A stretch of DNA of 64,000 bases from Pseudoalteromonas luteoviolacea NCIMB 1944 (GCF_001625565.1 NZ_AUXS01000097.1:186001-250000); one strand, 5' to 3'; positions 1 to 9,968 are shown, counted from the stretch's first letter. A program made the numbers and translations. The notes: generated by a model not told the origin, from the letters alone.

Positions 1-363
1 TGTGCCCATGACCATACCTTTTTTGTATGGATAGCTGCGCTCGCCAATTTTCAGCGTCATGTTTGGATCGGCTTCAATTGATACCAGCGGCACTTCTTGT
101 AAGAAGCTATTGCCATTGCCAGGTTCATAGCCAAGCGCTTTAAAGTGTTGGGTTAAATAAGCAAGCGTTAGCTCCTCTCCTTTACTTGATGGCGCACGGC
201 CTTCAAATTCATCAGAGGCAAGCGTTTTTATGTGTTCACCTAATTGCTCTGCATTAATACTGTTGTATGCAGTCGCAATGTCTTCAGGTGTGTTGCTTTT
301 AGTCGTTGCACAGCCTGCTAAAATGGCAAGCGACAAAGCACTCAGTGTTAATTTTAGTTTCAT
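1..363 (-). CDS. M28-family peptidase lipoprotein, N-terminal part only
   Basis: The start codon is at 361-363 and the gene runs off the left edge, so only 121 residues are visible. The N-terminus is a lipoprotein signal: a hydrophobic stretch ending in LAGC, with the lipidated Cys at residue 18. It is followed by a segment typical of M28 zinc aminopeptidases with a PA insert: LASDEFEGRAP, then KGEE, a helix ending YLTQHFKALGYEPG, and a QEVPL strand. The metal ligands lie beyond the window, so activity cannot be judged. Expected location is the outer or inner membrane, facing the periplasm. Family assignment rests on the N-terminal pattern alone. Confidence 0.75.
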   Translation of the reverse strand, partial: MKLKLTLSALSLAILAGCATTKSNTPEDIATAYNSINAEQLGEHIKTLASDEFEGRAPSSKGEELTLAYLTQHFKALGYEPGNGNSFLQEVPLVSIEADPNMTLKIGERSYPYKKGMVMGT

Positions 364-558
364 GACCTTTCTTTTTTATGAGATTACTTCCGGGCACATT
401 AATACCATAACTGCGAAGTAAATTCGACTTTAGCCGATGTATCACATCGGAGCGATGGAAAAGTGCACATAGGGTATTTATATTTTTGCGCCTCAGCAGG
501 GATAGGGTAAAATAAGCGCCATGATTTAGTTTTGGCGAAGTTTGTACACACGGCTAGC

Positions 559-1401
559 ATGAAAAAGTTCACTCCTCCTGAAAACTGGCAAAGTCATTTG
601 CTGGCACAACCCCCATTTGCGCATTTACAAGCAATCTTCAATTTAAAGGCATTTGACACCTGGCCAAGTTTTGAATGGTTAAACCAACAAACCAATCAAC
701 TCAATGCGCAGGGTAAACACATTGTTTTTACAGAAAACAGTAAGCTTGAAGGAGAGACTCGTTATTACGAGGAGATCATTGCGCAAACTGGTCAAGTTCC
801 TACTCGAGAGAACAATTGGCATGATTTCTTTGGGGCTATGATTTGGTGCTTGTTTCCAAAAACGAAAAGTCTATTAAATCGCTTACATATGGAAGAGATC
901 CAATTACATGGGTTAAAAGAGCGCAGTCGTAAGCGCAATGCGTTAACCTTATTTGACGAGTGCGGTTTAGTGTTGGCAGTGCGAGAAACACAGTGGCAAG
1001 ACGATTTGCGCGCGCACTTGTGGCACGAATCATTCTTCGAGCGAAAAGCTCATTGGCACAAAAATGTGTGTCCATTTGTATTTGGACATGCGAACTATGA
1101 AATGTTAACAAACCCGTTTATAGGACTGACGGGTAAACTATTGTGTGTTCAAGTTGAAGATGGCTTTTATGAATTACCTTTGGTGGAACAATACACGCAT
1201 TTGGATGAAAGCTTAGTCGAGTTGATCACTGTACATAAAGTGTTGGATGATAATAAACAGATGTCACCAATTCCTTTACTTGGTATCCCAAATTGGCATT
1301 ATGGTGTGCAGGATGAAGCATTTTATGCCGATGAAAGCTATTTTAGACCAAAGAGAAGGAAGGTAAGTGATAGTAGTAAACGGACTGAAAAAGCGCTTTA
1401 A
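559..1401 (+). CDS. DUF3025 family protein
   Basis: This is a 280-residue soluble protein. I recognise the DUF3025 signature: an NNWHDFFGAMIWCLFPKTK block followed by a RSRKRNALTLFDECG block. The family is common in proteobacteria and has no established function. I start at ATG 559; an in-frame TTG at 532 would add nine residues but has no better ribosome-binding site. The 3' end overlaps the start of the following ABC ATPase gene by about 35 bp, which suggests cotranscription. No signal peptide or membrane segment is visible. Confidence 0.8.
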   Translation: MKKFTPPENWQSHLLAQPPFAHLQAIFNLKAFDTWPSFEWLNQQTNQLNAQGKHIVFTENSKLEGETRYYEEIIAQTGQVPTRENNWHDFFGAMIWCLFPKTKSLLNRLHMEEIQLHGLKERSRKRNALTLFDECGLVLAVRETQWQDDLRAHLWHESFFERKAHWHKNVCPFVFGHANYEMLTNPFIGLTGKLLCVQVEDGFYELPLVEQYTHLDESLVELITVHKVLDDNKQMSPIPLLGIPNWHYGVQDEAFYADESYFRPKRRKVSDSSKRTEKAL

Positions 1402-2154
1402 ACTTGCCAAAGAACTGTTAAATACAACAAGTAGCGGCGACTCAAGACAGCGCGAAGGTTTTTTTCACTCAGTTGAAAATGTGTCTTTTAGTTGTGGTCG
1501 TGGAGAAGTTTTGGGGCTGTTAGGTCCCAATGGCGCAGGTAAAACCACGACACTGCGGATGCTATCCACTGCGCTTAAACCAGATGCGGGCAGCATTGAA
1601 ATATCTGGCCACAATATTGTCAAAAACCCGCTTAAAGGCGCAAAGCAATAGGCTTTTTATCTGGTACTACAGGGCTTTATGGTCGTCTTACCGCACGAGA
1701 AAATGTTGAATATTTTGCCAAATTACATGGGTTAAAAGGCAGCGCTCTGAAATCACGATGTGATGAGCTGTTTACGCGGCTATCAATGGGCGATTTTCTG
1801 GACAAGCGCGCCGAGCATTTGTCGACAGGTATGAAACAAAAAACCAATATTGCCCGAGCGGTAGTACATCAACCAGATGTCGTCGTGTTGGATGAGCCAA
1901 CAACGGGGTTGGATATAATGACCAAGCAAAACATCATCGAATTCATCCGCGACTTAAAAGCTGACAACACCCCGGTGGTTTTTTCAACCCATCATTTGGA
2001 TGAAGTGGCTTTGCTGTGTGACAGTGTTTGTTTAATTGACCGCGGCACAAGTCGCTTTTGTGGTAGTATCGAAGCGTTTAAAGAAGTGGGACAAAGTGGT
2101 GAGCTAAACGACGCATTCATGAATATAGTCAAGCAGGGAACTATGCATGTTTGA
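1367..2154 (+). pseudogene. NatA-like ABC transporter ATPase, frameshifted
   Basis: The ATPase partner of the permease that follows. The first part (GTG start at 1367, preceded by AGAAGGAAGG) carries Walker [10 protein letters not shown] but stops at a TAG at 1649-1651. Reading continues one frame over as [20 protein letters not shown], then the signature LSTGMKQK, Walker B VVVLDEPTTGLD and the H-loop STHH. Restoring one base near 1643-1648 gives an uninterrupted NatA-type protein of about 262 residues. Either the gene carries a recent 1-bp deletion or this is an assembly error. All other motifs are intact and the downstream permease is open, so the lesion is young if real. It overlaps the permease start by 8 bp. 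Confidence 0.75.
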
Positions 2155-3358
2155 AGTATTCTTAAAAGAAGTTAAAGAGCTGTTGCGCGACCGTAAAACC
2201 TTATTTTTTGTCATTGCATTACCGATAGTGATCTTTCCCATCTTGTTTGCGTTACTTGGTTTTTTGGCGTCTAAAACAACCATTGAAGCGGAGCAAAAGG
2301 TACACACCTATTATCTTGCCAACGCCTCTTTATCCCCGGATTTCGAGCAAATGCTGTTTTATCACAAAAGTTTTAAACCGTATAAAGGTAATGAGAAGTT
2401 TGAAACGATTGATGCGTTAAAAAGTGCAGTTAAAGCAGGGAAAATAGATGTTGGTATTGAGATCCCTGAAAATTATGACGAACAGGTAGCTGGCAAACAT
2501 CAACAAATCAGTTGGCATGTGGTGTTTAATGATGCGCAGTCCATCAATTTTGTATACAAGCGTCTTGAAAAGCTCATCAATAAGTTTGCAGCGCAGATCC
2601 GAAGTACAAGGTTGGAAGCTTTAGGTGCACCCCAAAAAGAGCACCTAGCAATATTAAAACCGATCACCATTACTAAGGTCGATACGGCGGATAAGCGTGA
2701 AAACTATGGTGAAAAGTTAGGTGCGCTGATCCCCTATATGCTTATTCCATTAGTGCTAATGGGAGCAAGTTACCCAGCTATTGATCTTGGCGCTGGTGAA
2801 AAAGAGCGGGGAACCCTTGAGACATTGCTTTTGACACCAGTTACCCGTACACAGCTAGTACTTGGTAAGTTTTTAACAATTTTAGCAAGTTCGATATCCT
2901 GTGCTTTGGTTACCGTTTCGAGTATGGCTATTTGGGTTGCTATCGCAGGGGGAATAGGGATACTTGAAACCATTATTGATGCCTTCTCAAGTGTGACAAT
3001 CACGGACTTTTTATTGATTTTTGCACTCTTATTGCCCGTGGCTGTAATGCTTTCTTCTTTGGTACTAGCCATTTCAATTTATGCACGAACTTTTAAAGAA
3101 GCACAAAACTATATGGGGCCGCTGAGTATGTTGGTATTTGTGCCCATAGTGGTGTCTGTGATGCCAAACATGTCGCTTAATACCACAACAGCTTGGATCC
3201 CCATTACCAATGTGTCATTGGCTATCAAAGAGATCATAAAAGGCACTGTTGATCACAACGCTGTAGGGCTGATATTTGTAGCATCAGCCCTGCTTGCAGG
3301 TGCATTGCTAACGTTTTGTGTACGCTGGTTTAGCAAAGAGTCTGTGTTGTTTAGATAA
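2147..3358 (+). CDS. NatB-like ABC-2 type permease
   Basis: A 403-residue membrane protein with the ABC-2 export permease plan: one N-terminal membrane segment (about residues 18-42), a long extracytoplasmic domain (about 45-190), then five or six membrane segments to the C-terminus. The conserved ABC-2 stretch GAGEKERGTLETLLLTPV lies after the second membrane segment. It resembles NatB of sodium-exporting NatAB systems, but the substrate cannot be read from sequence. It overlaps the upstream ATPase gene, so the pair forms a two-gene transporter that would be nonfunctional if the ATPase frameshift is genuine. Confidence 0.85.
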   Translation: MFEVFLKEVKELLRDRKTLFFVIALPIVIFPILFALLGFLASKTTIEAEQKVHTYYLANASLSPDFEQMLFYHKSFKPYKGNEKFETIDALKSAVKAGKIDVGIEIPENYDEQVAGKHQQISWHVVFNDAQSINFVYKRLEKLINKFAAQIRSTRLEALGAPQKEHLAILKPITITKVDTADKRENYGEKLGALIPYMLIPLVLMGASYPAIDLGAGEKERGTLETLLLTPVTRTQLVLGKFLTILASSISCALVTVSSMAIWVAIAGGIGILETIIDAFSSVTITDFLLIFALLLPVAVMLSSLVLAISIYARTFKEAQNYMGPLSMLVFVPIVVSVMPNMSLNTTTAWIPITNVSLAIKEIIKGTVDHNAVGLIFVASALLAGALLTFCVRWFSKESVLFR

Positions 3359-3361
3359 GCA

Positions 3362-4162
3362 TTAGGCGGCTTTAACGCCGTCTATGCTTTGTGCTTCTAG
3401 CTCAACAACGTTCAACACTTTTTGTATATCGGACCAGTGTAAAAGCTCGATGCGCCCCTGTTCATTTTCTACCAATGCGGTGCAGTTTTCTATCCAGTCT
3501 CCGTCATTGCAATACACTATGCCGTCAGTGACATTGATACGCGGTTGATGAATGTGACCGCAAATGATCCCATCCATTCCTTGTTTCTTCGCTTCATGAA
3601 CCGCGGCTTGCTCAAATGCAGCAATGGCGGCCCGAGCTTTATGAACGCGGTTCTTCAACCAAGAAGCCAAAGACCAATAGTGACCACCATAGAGTTTGCG
3701 TACTCGATTAGTCCAGCGATTTAGAAAAAGCAGAAAGTCATAGGCTTGATCGCCAATGATACTAATGAGCCTGTTGTAACGTGTCGCAGAATCAAAATCA
3801 TCGCCATGCAGTAATAAGAACCGCTTGCCAGCAGAGGTGGTGTGTACATAGGTATGGTGTACTTCAACGTTAAACAAAGTCATATCAACATAGTTGCGGA
3901 ACGTTTCGTCATGGTTTCCAGGGATGTAGATGACGCGAGTGCCTGACTCGGCTTTTTTTTGGATACACTCTAAAACTTGATAGTGACTTGGATGCCAGTA
4001 AAACTGTCTTTTTAAAGACCAAAGGTCAACTATATCACCAACTAAGTACAAGGTATCACAGCGGGTGCAGTTTAAAAAATCCAGTAGATAGTCTGCTTTG
4101 CAGTCTTTGTATCCAAGGTGTACGTCTGAAATCCATATGCTGGGGTAGTAGGTTTGATCCAT
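3362..4162 (-). CDS. UDP-2,3-diacylglucosamine diphosphatase-like metallophosphoesterase
   Basis: A calcineurin-like phosphoesterase of about 266 residues. All metal-binding blocks are present: ISDVHLG, GDIVDLW, GNHDE, HGDDFD and GHIHQP, in the arrangement seen in LpxH and LpxH-like enzymes that hydrolyse UDP-2,3-diacylglucosamine in lipid A synthesis. The sequence between the blocks looks like the LpxH-like branch often annotated from genomes rather than classical E. coli LpxH, so the substrate is an inference. I choose ATG 4160-4162, preceded by GAGAGT; an upstream TTG at 4175-4177 would add five residues. The gene converges on the NatB-like permease, leaving only 3 bp between stops. Confidence 0.8.
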   Translation of the reverse strand: MDQTYYPSIWISDVHLGYKDCKADYLLDFLNCTRCDTLYLVGDIVDLWSLKRQFYWHPSHYQVLECIQKKAESGTRVIYIPGNHDETFRNYVDMTLFNVEVHHTYVHTTSAGKRFLLLHGDDFDSATRYNRLISIIGDQAYDFLLFLNRWTNRVRKLYGGHYWSLASWLKNRVHKARAAIAAFEQAAVHEAKKQGMDGIICGHIHQPRINVTDGIVYCNDGDWIENCTALVENEQGRIELLHWSDIQKVLNVVELEAQSIDGVKAA

Positions 4163-4264
4163 CTTGTTTACTCTCAAGCGTAATAATGTCTACGTTAAAG
4201 GCACGAGATGACAAACTTTTATCAGTATTGAGACGCTATGATGACATTTTCATCAAAGCCAAAA

Positions 4265-4291
4265 ACAAAAAACGCGCCATATAGGCGCGTT
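4265..4291 (-). terminator. Rho-independent terminator of proS
   Basis: Inverted repeat AACGCGCC (4271-4278) and GGCGCGTT (4284-4291) with a 5-nt loop. Read on the minus strand it is followed by a T-rich run, and it lies about 20 bp beyond the proS stop. Confidence 0.85.
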
Positions 4292-4310
4292 TTCAAATGA
4301 GGCTAGCTGG

Positions 4311-6032
4311 TTATGCCATTAGCTTAGTGATTTCAGCGACTGCTGAATCAATGTCTAGCATGACTTTTTCACCAGTGCGACGGTTTTTCAGCTCAACTTG
4401 ATTGTTATCAAGGTTACGCTCACCAATTACCAAGGTAAATGGTACACCGACTAATTCCATATCGTTGAACATCACACCTGGACGCTCTTTGCGATCATCG
4501 AATAATACGTCAAGGCCAGCTGCTTTTAGGTCTGCATAGAATTTTTCAGCGATGTCAGGAATACGATGAGATTTATGCATGTTCATTGGTACGATGGCAA
4601 TATCAAACGGTGCAAGAGCTTGCGGCCACTTGATCCCAAACTTATCATGATTTTGCTCAATGGCTGCTGCCACGATACGTGATACGCCAATACCGTAACA
4701 ACCCATAGTCATTACTTGGTTTTTACCACTTTCGCCTAGTACACCCGCATTCATTGCTTCAGAGTACTTGCTACCAAGTTGGAAGATATGGCCTACTTCA
4801 ATACCACGTTTGATATTTAGCGTGCCTTGACCACATGGGCTAGGGTCGCCTTCAACAACGTTGCGGATATCTGCTGTTGTAAAGTCAGCAACATCGCGGT
4901 CCCAGTTGATGCCACTATAGTGAACACCATCTTTGTTTGCACCAGCCACAAAATCAGACATTACAGCAGCACTGTGATCAACAAGAATTGGCATATCAAG
5001 GCCGACAGGTCCTAATGAGCCCGGTTTTGCGCCAATGGCAGCAACGATGTCTTCTTCTTTCGCCATTTCAAGAGGTGAGTCAACAAGCGGCAGCTTTTCA
5101 GCTTTTAGCTCGTTTAATTCGTGATCGCCACGAACGATTAAAGCAACAAGACCACGCTCGCCTTCTTCATTGGCAGCACCGTATACGATAAGAGTTTTAA
5201 CCCCTTTGTGCGCTTTAACACCATGCTGCTCAGCAAGATCAGCAATTGTTTTTGCGTTTGGCGTGTCGAATGTGTTGAGCTCTTTGCTTGGTGCTGCACG
5301 TTCAATAGCAGGGGCTAGAGCTTCTGCTTTTTCGATATTTGCCGCGTAGTCGCTCTCGGTGCTAAATGCGATAGCATCTTCCCCTGATTCTGCAAGTACG
5401 TGGAATTCGTGTGACACACTACCACCGATTGAACCTGTATCTGCGATTACTGGACGATAATCTAAACCTAAACGCTCGAAGATATTACAGTATGCTTGAT
5501 GCATTACTTGATAAGTCTTTGCAAGACATGCGTCGTCAAGGTGGAAAGAATATGCATCTTTCATGGTGAACTCACGTGCACGCATGACACCAAAACGAGG
5601 GCGTACTTCATCACGTACTTTGGTTTGTACTTGATAAAGCGTTAAAGGTAATTGTTTGTAACTGCTTACTTCTTTACGTACAAAGTCAGTGATCACTTCT
5701 TCGTGCGTCGGACCAAGTGCAAACGGACGGTTGTGGCGATCTGTAATTCTTAATAGTTCTGGGCCAAACTGTTCCCAACGGCCAGACTCTTCCCACAGAT
5801 CAGCAGGCTGAATGACAGGCATCAACATTTCGATTGCGCCAGCTTTTTCCATTTCCTCGCGTACAATAGTTTCTACGTTACGAAGTACTTTTAAACCTGA
5901 CGGCAACCAAGTGTATAAGCCTGAAGCGAGTTTGCGGATCATACCCGCACGTAGCATTAGCTGGTGGCTTACCACCTCGGCATCAGAAGGCGTCTCTTTA
6001 AGAGTCGCTAAAATATATTGACTGGTACGCAT
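4311..6032 (-). CDS. proS: Prolyl-tRNA synthetase
   Basis: Class II aminoacyl-tRNA synthetase that charges tRNA-Pro with proline in the cytoplasm. The N-terminus [20 protein letters not shown] matches bacterial ProS. Motif 2 region ([26 protein letters not shown]), the YbaK-like editing insertion (about residues 225-400, including the GVKTLIV and [15 protein letters not shown] strands) and the [10 protein letters not shown] motif 3 block are visible, followed by an HGTP anticodon-binding domain. Length of about 573 residues is normal. Start chosen at 6030-6032 by homology and GGAAC upstream; an in-frame TTG five codons earlier is less likely. Confidence 0.97.
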   Translation of the reverse strand: MRTSQYILATLKETPSDAEVVSHQLMLRAGMIRKLASGLYTWLPSGLKVLRNVETIVREEMEKAGAIEMLMPVIQPADLWEESGRWEQFGPELLRITDRHNRPFALGPTHEEVITDFVRKEVSSYKQLPLTLYQVQTKVRDEVRPRFGVMRAREFTMKDAYSFHLDDACLAKTYQVMHQAYCNIFERLGLDYRPVIADTGSIGGSVSHEFHVLAESGEDAIAFSTESDYAANIEKAEALAPAIERAAPSKELNTFDTPNAKTIADLAEQHGVKAHKGVKTLIVYGAANEEGERGLVALIVRGDHELNELKAEKLPLVDSPLEMAKEEDIVAAIGAKPGSLGPVGLDMPILVDHSAAVMSDFVAGANKDGVHYSGINWDRDVADFTTADIRNVVEGDPSPCGQGTLNIKRGIEVGHIFQLGSKYSEAMNAGVLGESGKNQVMTMGCYGIGVSRIVAAAIEQNHDKFGIKWPQALAPFDIAIVPMNMHKSHRIPDIAEKFYADLKAAGLDVLFDDRKERPGVMFNDMELVGVPFTLVIGERNLDNNQVELKNRRTGEKVMLDIDSAVAEITKLMA

Positions 6033-6126
6033 GCTTGTTCCGTTCAATGTTATGTGTTTTTAATTAGGCACGTAGTTTAACAGTGCCTAAGGTGCTAAAA
6101 AAGAGTTATTTTCGCTGTGAAGATAT

Positions 6127-6858
6127 TTAATCTTGTGGTTTTTTGACTGATTGTGGTTTCTCAGCACTCACTTCAATGACATGGTTATGTTCATCTTCAA
6201 CTTGCCAGCGAATGTTGAATTCGTACAGACTCATACCATAGCTCTGTGTTTGTTGTTTTTTCTTTTTATAAGCAGGCCTTGGGTCTTGCTTTAATACGTT
6301 GCTGATAAAGTTCATTAGCTCCGGATATTGGCGCTGTTTTTCGATGAAATCTTGAGCTTGCTCGCTATAAGAGACCGTCATTTCGGTTTCTGGACGCGTA
6401 TCGGCAAATCCGGCAGAAGCATCTTGCAATGCATCTGAATAGGGGAGGTAAGGCTTTATATCTACTATTGGCGTGCCATCGAGCAAATCGATGCCAGAGA
6501 GCAATAGCGCCAATTGGCCATTTTTATACTCGACACCTTCCAGCTTGACTGCGCTCATACCAATGCCGTTAGGCCTAAAAGTCGCACGTGTGGCAAATAC
6601 GCCTTTACGCTCATTACCACCTAATCTAGGCGGGCGAACTAAGGCGGAGTAACCTTTATCTGCGGTTTCATGGAATCTAAACAAGAGCCATAGATGAGTA
6701 AACTCTTCAATCCCACGGACAAACTCTTCTCGGTTAAATGATTCACTAAAGATGAGCTTAGCGGTTGCTTCAGGGACTAACCAAGGTTGCCTTGGGATCG
6801 CAAACTTTTGCTTATATGGAGATTCAATATGGCCTATGGCTTCAACTTCAAATTGCAC
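6127..6858 (-). CDS. trmO: tRNA (N6-threonylcarbamoyladenosine(37)-N6)-methyltransferase TrmO
   Basis: TsaA/TrmO family, which methylates the t6A37 base of tRNA-Thr using S-adenosylmethionine. The diagnostic N-terminal block is present (AIGHIESPYKQKFAIPRQP), as are the beta-barrel motifs FTHLWLLFRFH, RPPRLGGNERKGVFATRATFRPN and DIKPYLPYSD. The C-terminal extension with DPRPAY matches the E. coli-type protein. Length is 243 residues. The start codon is GTG at 6856-6858 and the N-terminus fits the family. It lies about 80 bp from proS on the same strand. The last 15 residues are lysine/glutamine rich and probably disordered. Confidence 0.9.
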   Translation of the reverse strand: MQFEVEAIGHIESPYKQKFAIPRQPWLVPEATAKLIFSESFNREEFVRGIEEFTHLWLLFRFHETADKGYSALVRPPRLGGNERKGVFATRATFRPNGIGMSAVKLEGVEYKNGQLALLLSGIDLLDGTPIVDIKPYLPYSDALQDASAGFADTRPETEMTVSYSEQAQDFIEKQRQYPELMNFISNVLKQDPRPAYKKKKQQTQSYGMSLYEFNIRWQVEDEHNHVIEVSAEKPQSVKKPQD

Positions 6859-7008
6859 GGTAGTGGGCTCAAACGATTAAAAGCGTCATTGTATCCTGTT
6901 GTATATGGCGCAACAAATTTAAATTCTCAATTGCTCGTGTAATAAAGTGTAATGTACACAATAAGAATTATTCGCATAATTATCCCAAAAAACAGAACGG
7001 AAAGAGCG

Positions 7009-7455
7009 ATGTACTTTGCGCGATTTGGGAATGAAATGTTGACAAGTGACGAAATGGAGCTGATCGGAGATAGAGCTTTGGGCTTTAAAAAAAGTGTGAC
7101 TGACTCAGCTAAACAACAAGGTAAGCGTACCCAATTAAATAAACCAGCGTATAGCAATGCAGAAATATCAGCTTTCATGAGCATTGTACTGCGCGCGTGC
7201 AAAAAACACCTTTGCCAAAATAGTCCAATCCGCACGAATGTGATCCTTGAATTACAAAGAAACAGACAGCCGCTTATGGATACGTTTAGCGGTATTAAAG
7301 AAGGTTTGATCAGCCCTTGTAAGTTAGACCCACTATTGCACTCGTATACTCAATCCATTTCAGCAAAACTATTACCTGAGACTCTATTGCCTGCTAGTGA
7401 CCTAAAAGCGGCTGTGAGTACTATTTTATTTGACGTAGCAAGAGAAAGTATTTAG
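7009..7455 (+). CDS. Hypothetical protein, unrecognised
   Basis: A 148-residue soluble protein I do not recognise. ATG 7009 is preceded by GGAAAGAG at good spacing; an ORF extension to 6952 looks noncoding (Ile/Arg-rich). The product is mostly helical by composition, with basic residues through the middle (KKSVTDSAKQQGKRTQ, then RACKKHLCQN). No signal peptide, membrane segment or catalytic motif is visible. It stands alone, divergent from trmO, with about 240 bp of apparently noncoding DNA before the next gene. Confidence 0.6.
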   Translation: MYFARFGNEMLTSDEMELIGDRALGFKKSVTDSAKQQGKRTQLNKPAYSNAEISAFMSIVLRACKKHLCQNSPIRTNVILELQRNRQPLMDTFSGIKEGLISPCKLDPLLHSYTQSISAKLLPETLLPASDLKAAVSTILFDVARESI

Positions 7456-7695
7456 TCCACGACGCCAAACCAGTGATGTAATTCTGACTGCGAGATCCCG
7501 ATTGTAATTGCTCATTTCCTGAAAAGCGTCGTGCGCTAAATTACTTGTTATGAAATCGAAAACAGCGATGTTTAGTGCCTAAAGCTTAGGTTTGAGTTGC
7601 GAAAGCTACCTAGTATTGGCTATTTTAATAAGGCAGGACAGACACAAGCAACTGATTTAAAATAACTAGTACCCTTTAAAATTGAAATTAGATAT

Positions 7696-8565
7696 ATGAC
7701 GTCGACTGGTAAGCAAGTATTTCAAGGTGCCCAATTCCAAGGTGAAACGGTCATGGGGATTAAACAGTTTAGTGCCCCTTATACCTATCAAGATGGGTTA
7801 GTAAATGAAGCGAGGTTAATCCATATATTTAAAGGGCAGTCATCTTTAATTTGTGCAGGAAAGACACTGTCACTTAAAGCTGGTGATACCTTACTCATGA
7901 AGGCTGACAACTTTATCAATCGATGGTTAGATAATGGGCACTGTGGTGACGTTGAGTTTGTTGGTGTCAGGTTAACCCAGCAGCACATTCAGAAGCTGTA
8001 TCAAAATAACCCTCTTGAAACATTCGCATTCGTCGGCGCAAAGCCAGAGGCTTTTGATGTTGTGCCAAGGGTATTGGTTTCGCAATCAACACTGCTCAAG
8101 AGTTACTTCACCACACTAAAACACTACATTGAATGCTCAGGCATGATGACCGACTCTTTGATCGGTTTGAAAATTCAGGAGTTGCTAGAACTGTTTGCTT
8201 GCATAGAGACTAGCGGTGAAATTCCTGCACTGTTGGCGGAGTTATTTGTGCCTAACCAGCCTATGTTGCAAGAAGTTGTACAGACACATCTATTTTCGCC
8301 ACTGAAAGTAGAGGAATTGGCTTTTTTATGCCATATGAGTGCATCGACATTTAATCGAAAATTTAAACAAGTCTATGGCATGAGTGCCAACAAATACCTC
8401 GTTGCCAAGCGATTAGAAAGGGCGTCGTTATTAATAAAAACAACTGATAGAAGCGTGACTGATGTTGCACTCGAGTGTGGCTTTGAAGAACTGAGCTACT
8501 TCTCTAGGGTATTTAAGCAACACTTTCAATTGACACCGTCACAATTGAGAAAATCGACAGGTTGA
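7696..8565 (+). CDS. AraC-family transcriptional regulator
   Basis: A 289-residue regulator. Residues about 20-110 look like an AraC N-terminal effector-binding cupin (KGQSSLICAGKTLSLKAGDTLLMKA). The C-terminal 95 residues form the two helix-turn-helix motifs of the family: HMSASTFNRKFKQVYGMSANKYL, then VTDVALECGFEELSYFSRVFKQHFQLTPSQLR. Effector and targets are unknown. The neighbouring membrane-protein gene, 100 bp downstream on the same strand, is a candidate target. The ribosome-binding site before ATG 7696 is poor, so the exact start is uncertain. Confidence 0.9.
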   Translation: MTSTGKQVFQGAQFQGETVMGIKQFSAPYTYQDGLVNEARLIHIFKGQSSLICAGKTLSLKAGDTLLMKADNFINRWLDNGHCGDVEFVGVRLTQQHIQKLYQNNPLETFAFVGAKPEAFDVVPRVLVSQSTLLKSYFTTLKHYIECSGMMTDSLIGLKIQELLELFACIETSGEIPALLAELFVPNQPMLQEVVQTHLFSPLKVEELAFLCHMSASTFNRKFKQVYGMSANKYLVAKRLERASLLIKTTDRSVTDVALECGFEELSYFSRVFKQHFQLTPSQLRKSTG

Positions 8566-8664
8566 TTGAAAAGTGCAAATCTTTAACTCAATAGTGCAAG
8601 TTGGCTGAAATTGAATTCACTAATATGTCTGCTAATCATTAAACGAAATACAGGCATATATTTT

Positions 8665-9042
8665 ATGATCAAATTAGCACAATTTCTATCCGCAATTTTT
8701 GTTCTCGTGCTGGGCTCTGCGGCATTGACTGCTATCTTATTTCCCTCTGTAATTAACGAGCCAAGTGGTTTTAATGCAGTGACTAATTATGGTTTTACCA
8801 ATTTGCGTACACTTGGTGCACCTACACTGAGTTTGGCGGTTATTACCGCAATTGGACTATTTAAAAAAGAGTGGCTGTTGATATTACCTGCGTCTTTGTA
8901 CTTTTTCTTTAACTTCTCCGCTAGAGTTATATCAACAATTTCAGAGGGTTATGAACCTATAATGTTATTTGGTTTAATGTTCACATTGACATTATTTGTG
9001 TTGTCTCAAATAGCATTACATAGTTTTAGGAAGTTAGCCTAA
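8665..9042 (+). CDS. Small four-helix membrane protein, DUF4345-like
   Basis: A 125-residue hydrophobic protein with about four membrane spans (residues about 5-25, 43-62, 68-88, 97-118). The FGFTNLRT-like stretch (NYGFTNLRTLGAPTLSLAV) resembles DUF4345-type small membrane proteins, but this is a weak match from memory. ATG 8665 begins a natural N-terminal membrane segment; an upstream in-frame TTG at 8611 adds polar residues and is unlikely. It lies directly downstream of the AraC regulator and may be regulated with or by it. Confidence 0.6.
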   Translation: MIKLAQFLSAIFVLVLGSAALTAILFPSVINEPSGFNAVTNYGFTNLRTLGAPTLSLAVITAIGLFKKEWLLILPASLYFFFNFSARVISTISEGYEPIMLFGLMFTLTLFVLSQIALHSFRKLA

Positions 9043-9057
9043 CAAACCTTTTATTTA

Positions 9058-9082
9058 GGGCTGATTTAAAGTAAATCAGCCC
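9058..9082. terminator. Hairpin after the small membrane protein gene
   Basis: Perfect 11-bp inverted repeat GGGCTGATTTA (9058-9068) and TAAATCAGCCC (9072-9082) with a 3-nt loop, 16 bp past the stop. There is no strong T-run after it, so its strength as an intrinsic terminator is uncertain. Confidence 0.6.
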
Positions 9083-9268
9083 GTGTGATTGCGAATTTTT
9101 ATAATTTAATAAGCTATAGTGGTAGCTCCCACTGTGACCTCAATTTTAATTAGAGAGGGAAGTTATAACACTTCCATTGATTTAGTGCTTTACCCGTCTT
9201 AGACTCACAAGTTTGAACACCACGATGTTTTCGCAGTGGCATTAAACTAAGGTATATGAGGTTTTAGG

Positions 9269-9952
9269 ATGAGAGGTTACTCTGAGTATTCACTGCAAGA
9301 GTTACAGCAAGTGTGTGCCGATATCGATAGGGAAGCGTTCCCTGAAAAGTATCAAGAAATTTGTGATGAACTGGATCGTAGACAGGTGCAGTCTCCACAA
9401 CCGATAGAACAAGAGCTCGATAGCACCTATGAAAAACCGATTCAAAAGAAGCCTTTTGTTTCTATACCAAACGATCAGGTTATTGAGCTTAACCAATGGT
9501 TTAAAAGGGTGACATCGGTATTGACTATCGGGGGCGCTTTTTTAGGGATCACCCATATGTTATCCACCCTACCAAATATTTCTGGATTATTCACATATGG
9601 AATTTATGCCTTTTTTTTCGTGGTTTATGTATTGGGGATCGTGGCTGCGGTGAGGTTATTTGAAAAGTCGACGGTTGGCGTGATCAAAGACAATTTGATA
9701 TTTTGGGCAATTCAAATACCTTTGTTTATGTCTCCATTTATTGGCTATCAACTGACCAATGGCGCATTTCTAAATATCTTTGTATCAAGTCAAACTGGAC
9801 TAAATGTGGTGCCGATGTTGGGCAGCATTTTTCAGTTTAGTATCTTTCAATTTCAGCAACCATGGGCTATCGGTATAAACCCTGTCGCAATACTGGTATC
9901 AGCATATTTTTACAGGGTTCTTAAAGCGGCAGATAAGCGCTATAGCCAATAA
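9269..9952 (+). CDS. Hypothetical membrane protein
   Basis: A 227-residue protein I do not recognise. The first 80 residues are polar and charged (YSLQELQQVCADIDREAFPEKY, then CDELDRRQ), likely cytoplasmic. They are followed by about four membrane segments (roughly 90-110, 113-135, 145-165, 190-215). GAGG precedes ATG 9269 at a slightly long spacing. Similar layouts, a short N-terminal degree-of-polymerisation-like helix plus a membrane domain, occur in uncharacterised gammaproteobacterial proteins. It converges on the methionine aminopeptidase gene. Confidence 0.65.
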   Translation: MRGYSEYSLQELQQVCADIDREAFPEKYQEICDELDRRQVQSPQPIEQELDSTYEKPIQKKPFVSIPNDQVIELNQWFKRVTSVLTIGGAFLGITHMLSTLPNISGLFTYGIYAFFFVVYVLGIVAAVRLFEKSTVGVIKDNLIFWAIQIPLFMSPFIGYQLTNGAFLNIFVSSQTGLNVVPMLGSIFQFSIFQFQQPWAIGINPVAILVSAYFYRVLKAADKRYSQ

Positions 9953-9968
9953 TTTAGACGGGCAATTA

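Noticed and set aside
836-1111. 91-codon ORF antisense to the DUF3025 gene
   Set aside because: It is a shadow frame of a conserved gene with no ribosome-binding site.
8571-8610. GTGCAA repeats after the AraC gene as a regulatory repeat
   Set aside because: The copies are short (AGTGCAA twice) and expected by chance in AT-rich DNA.
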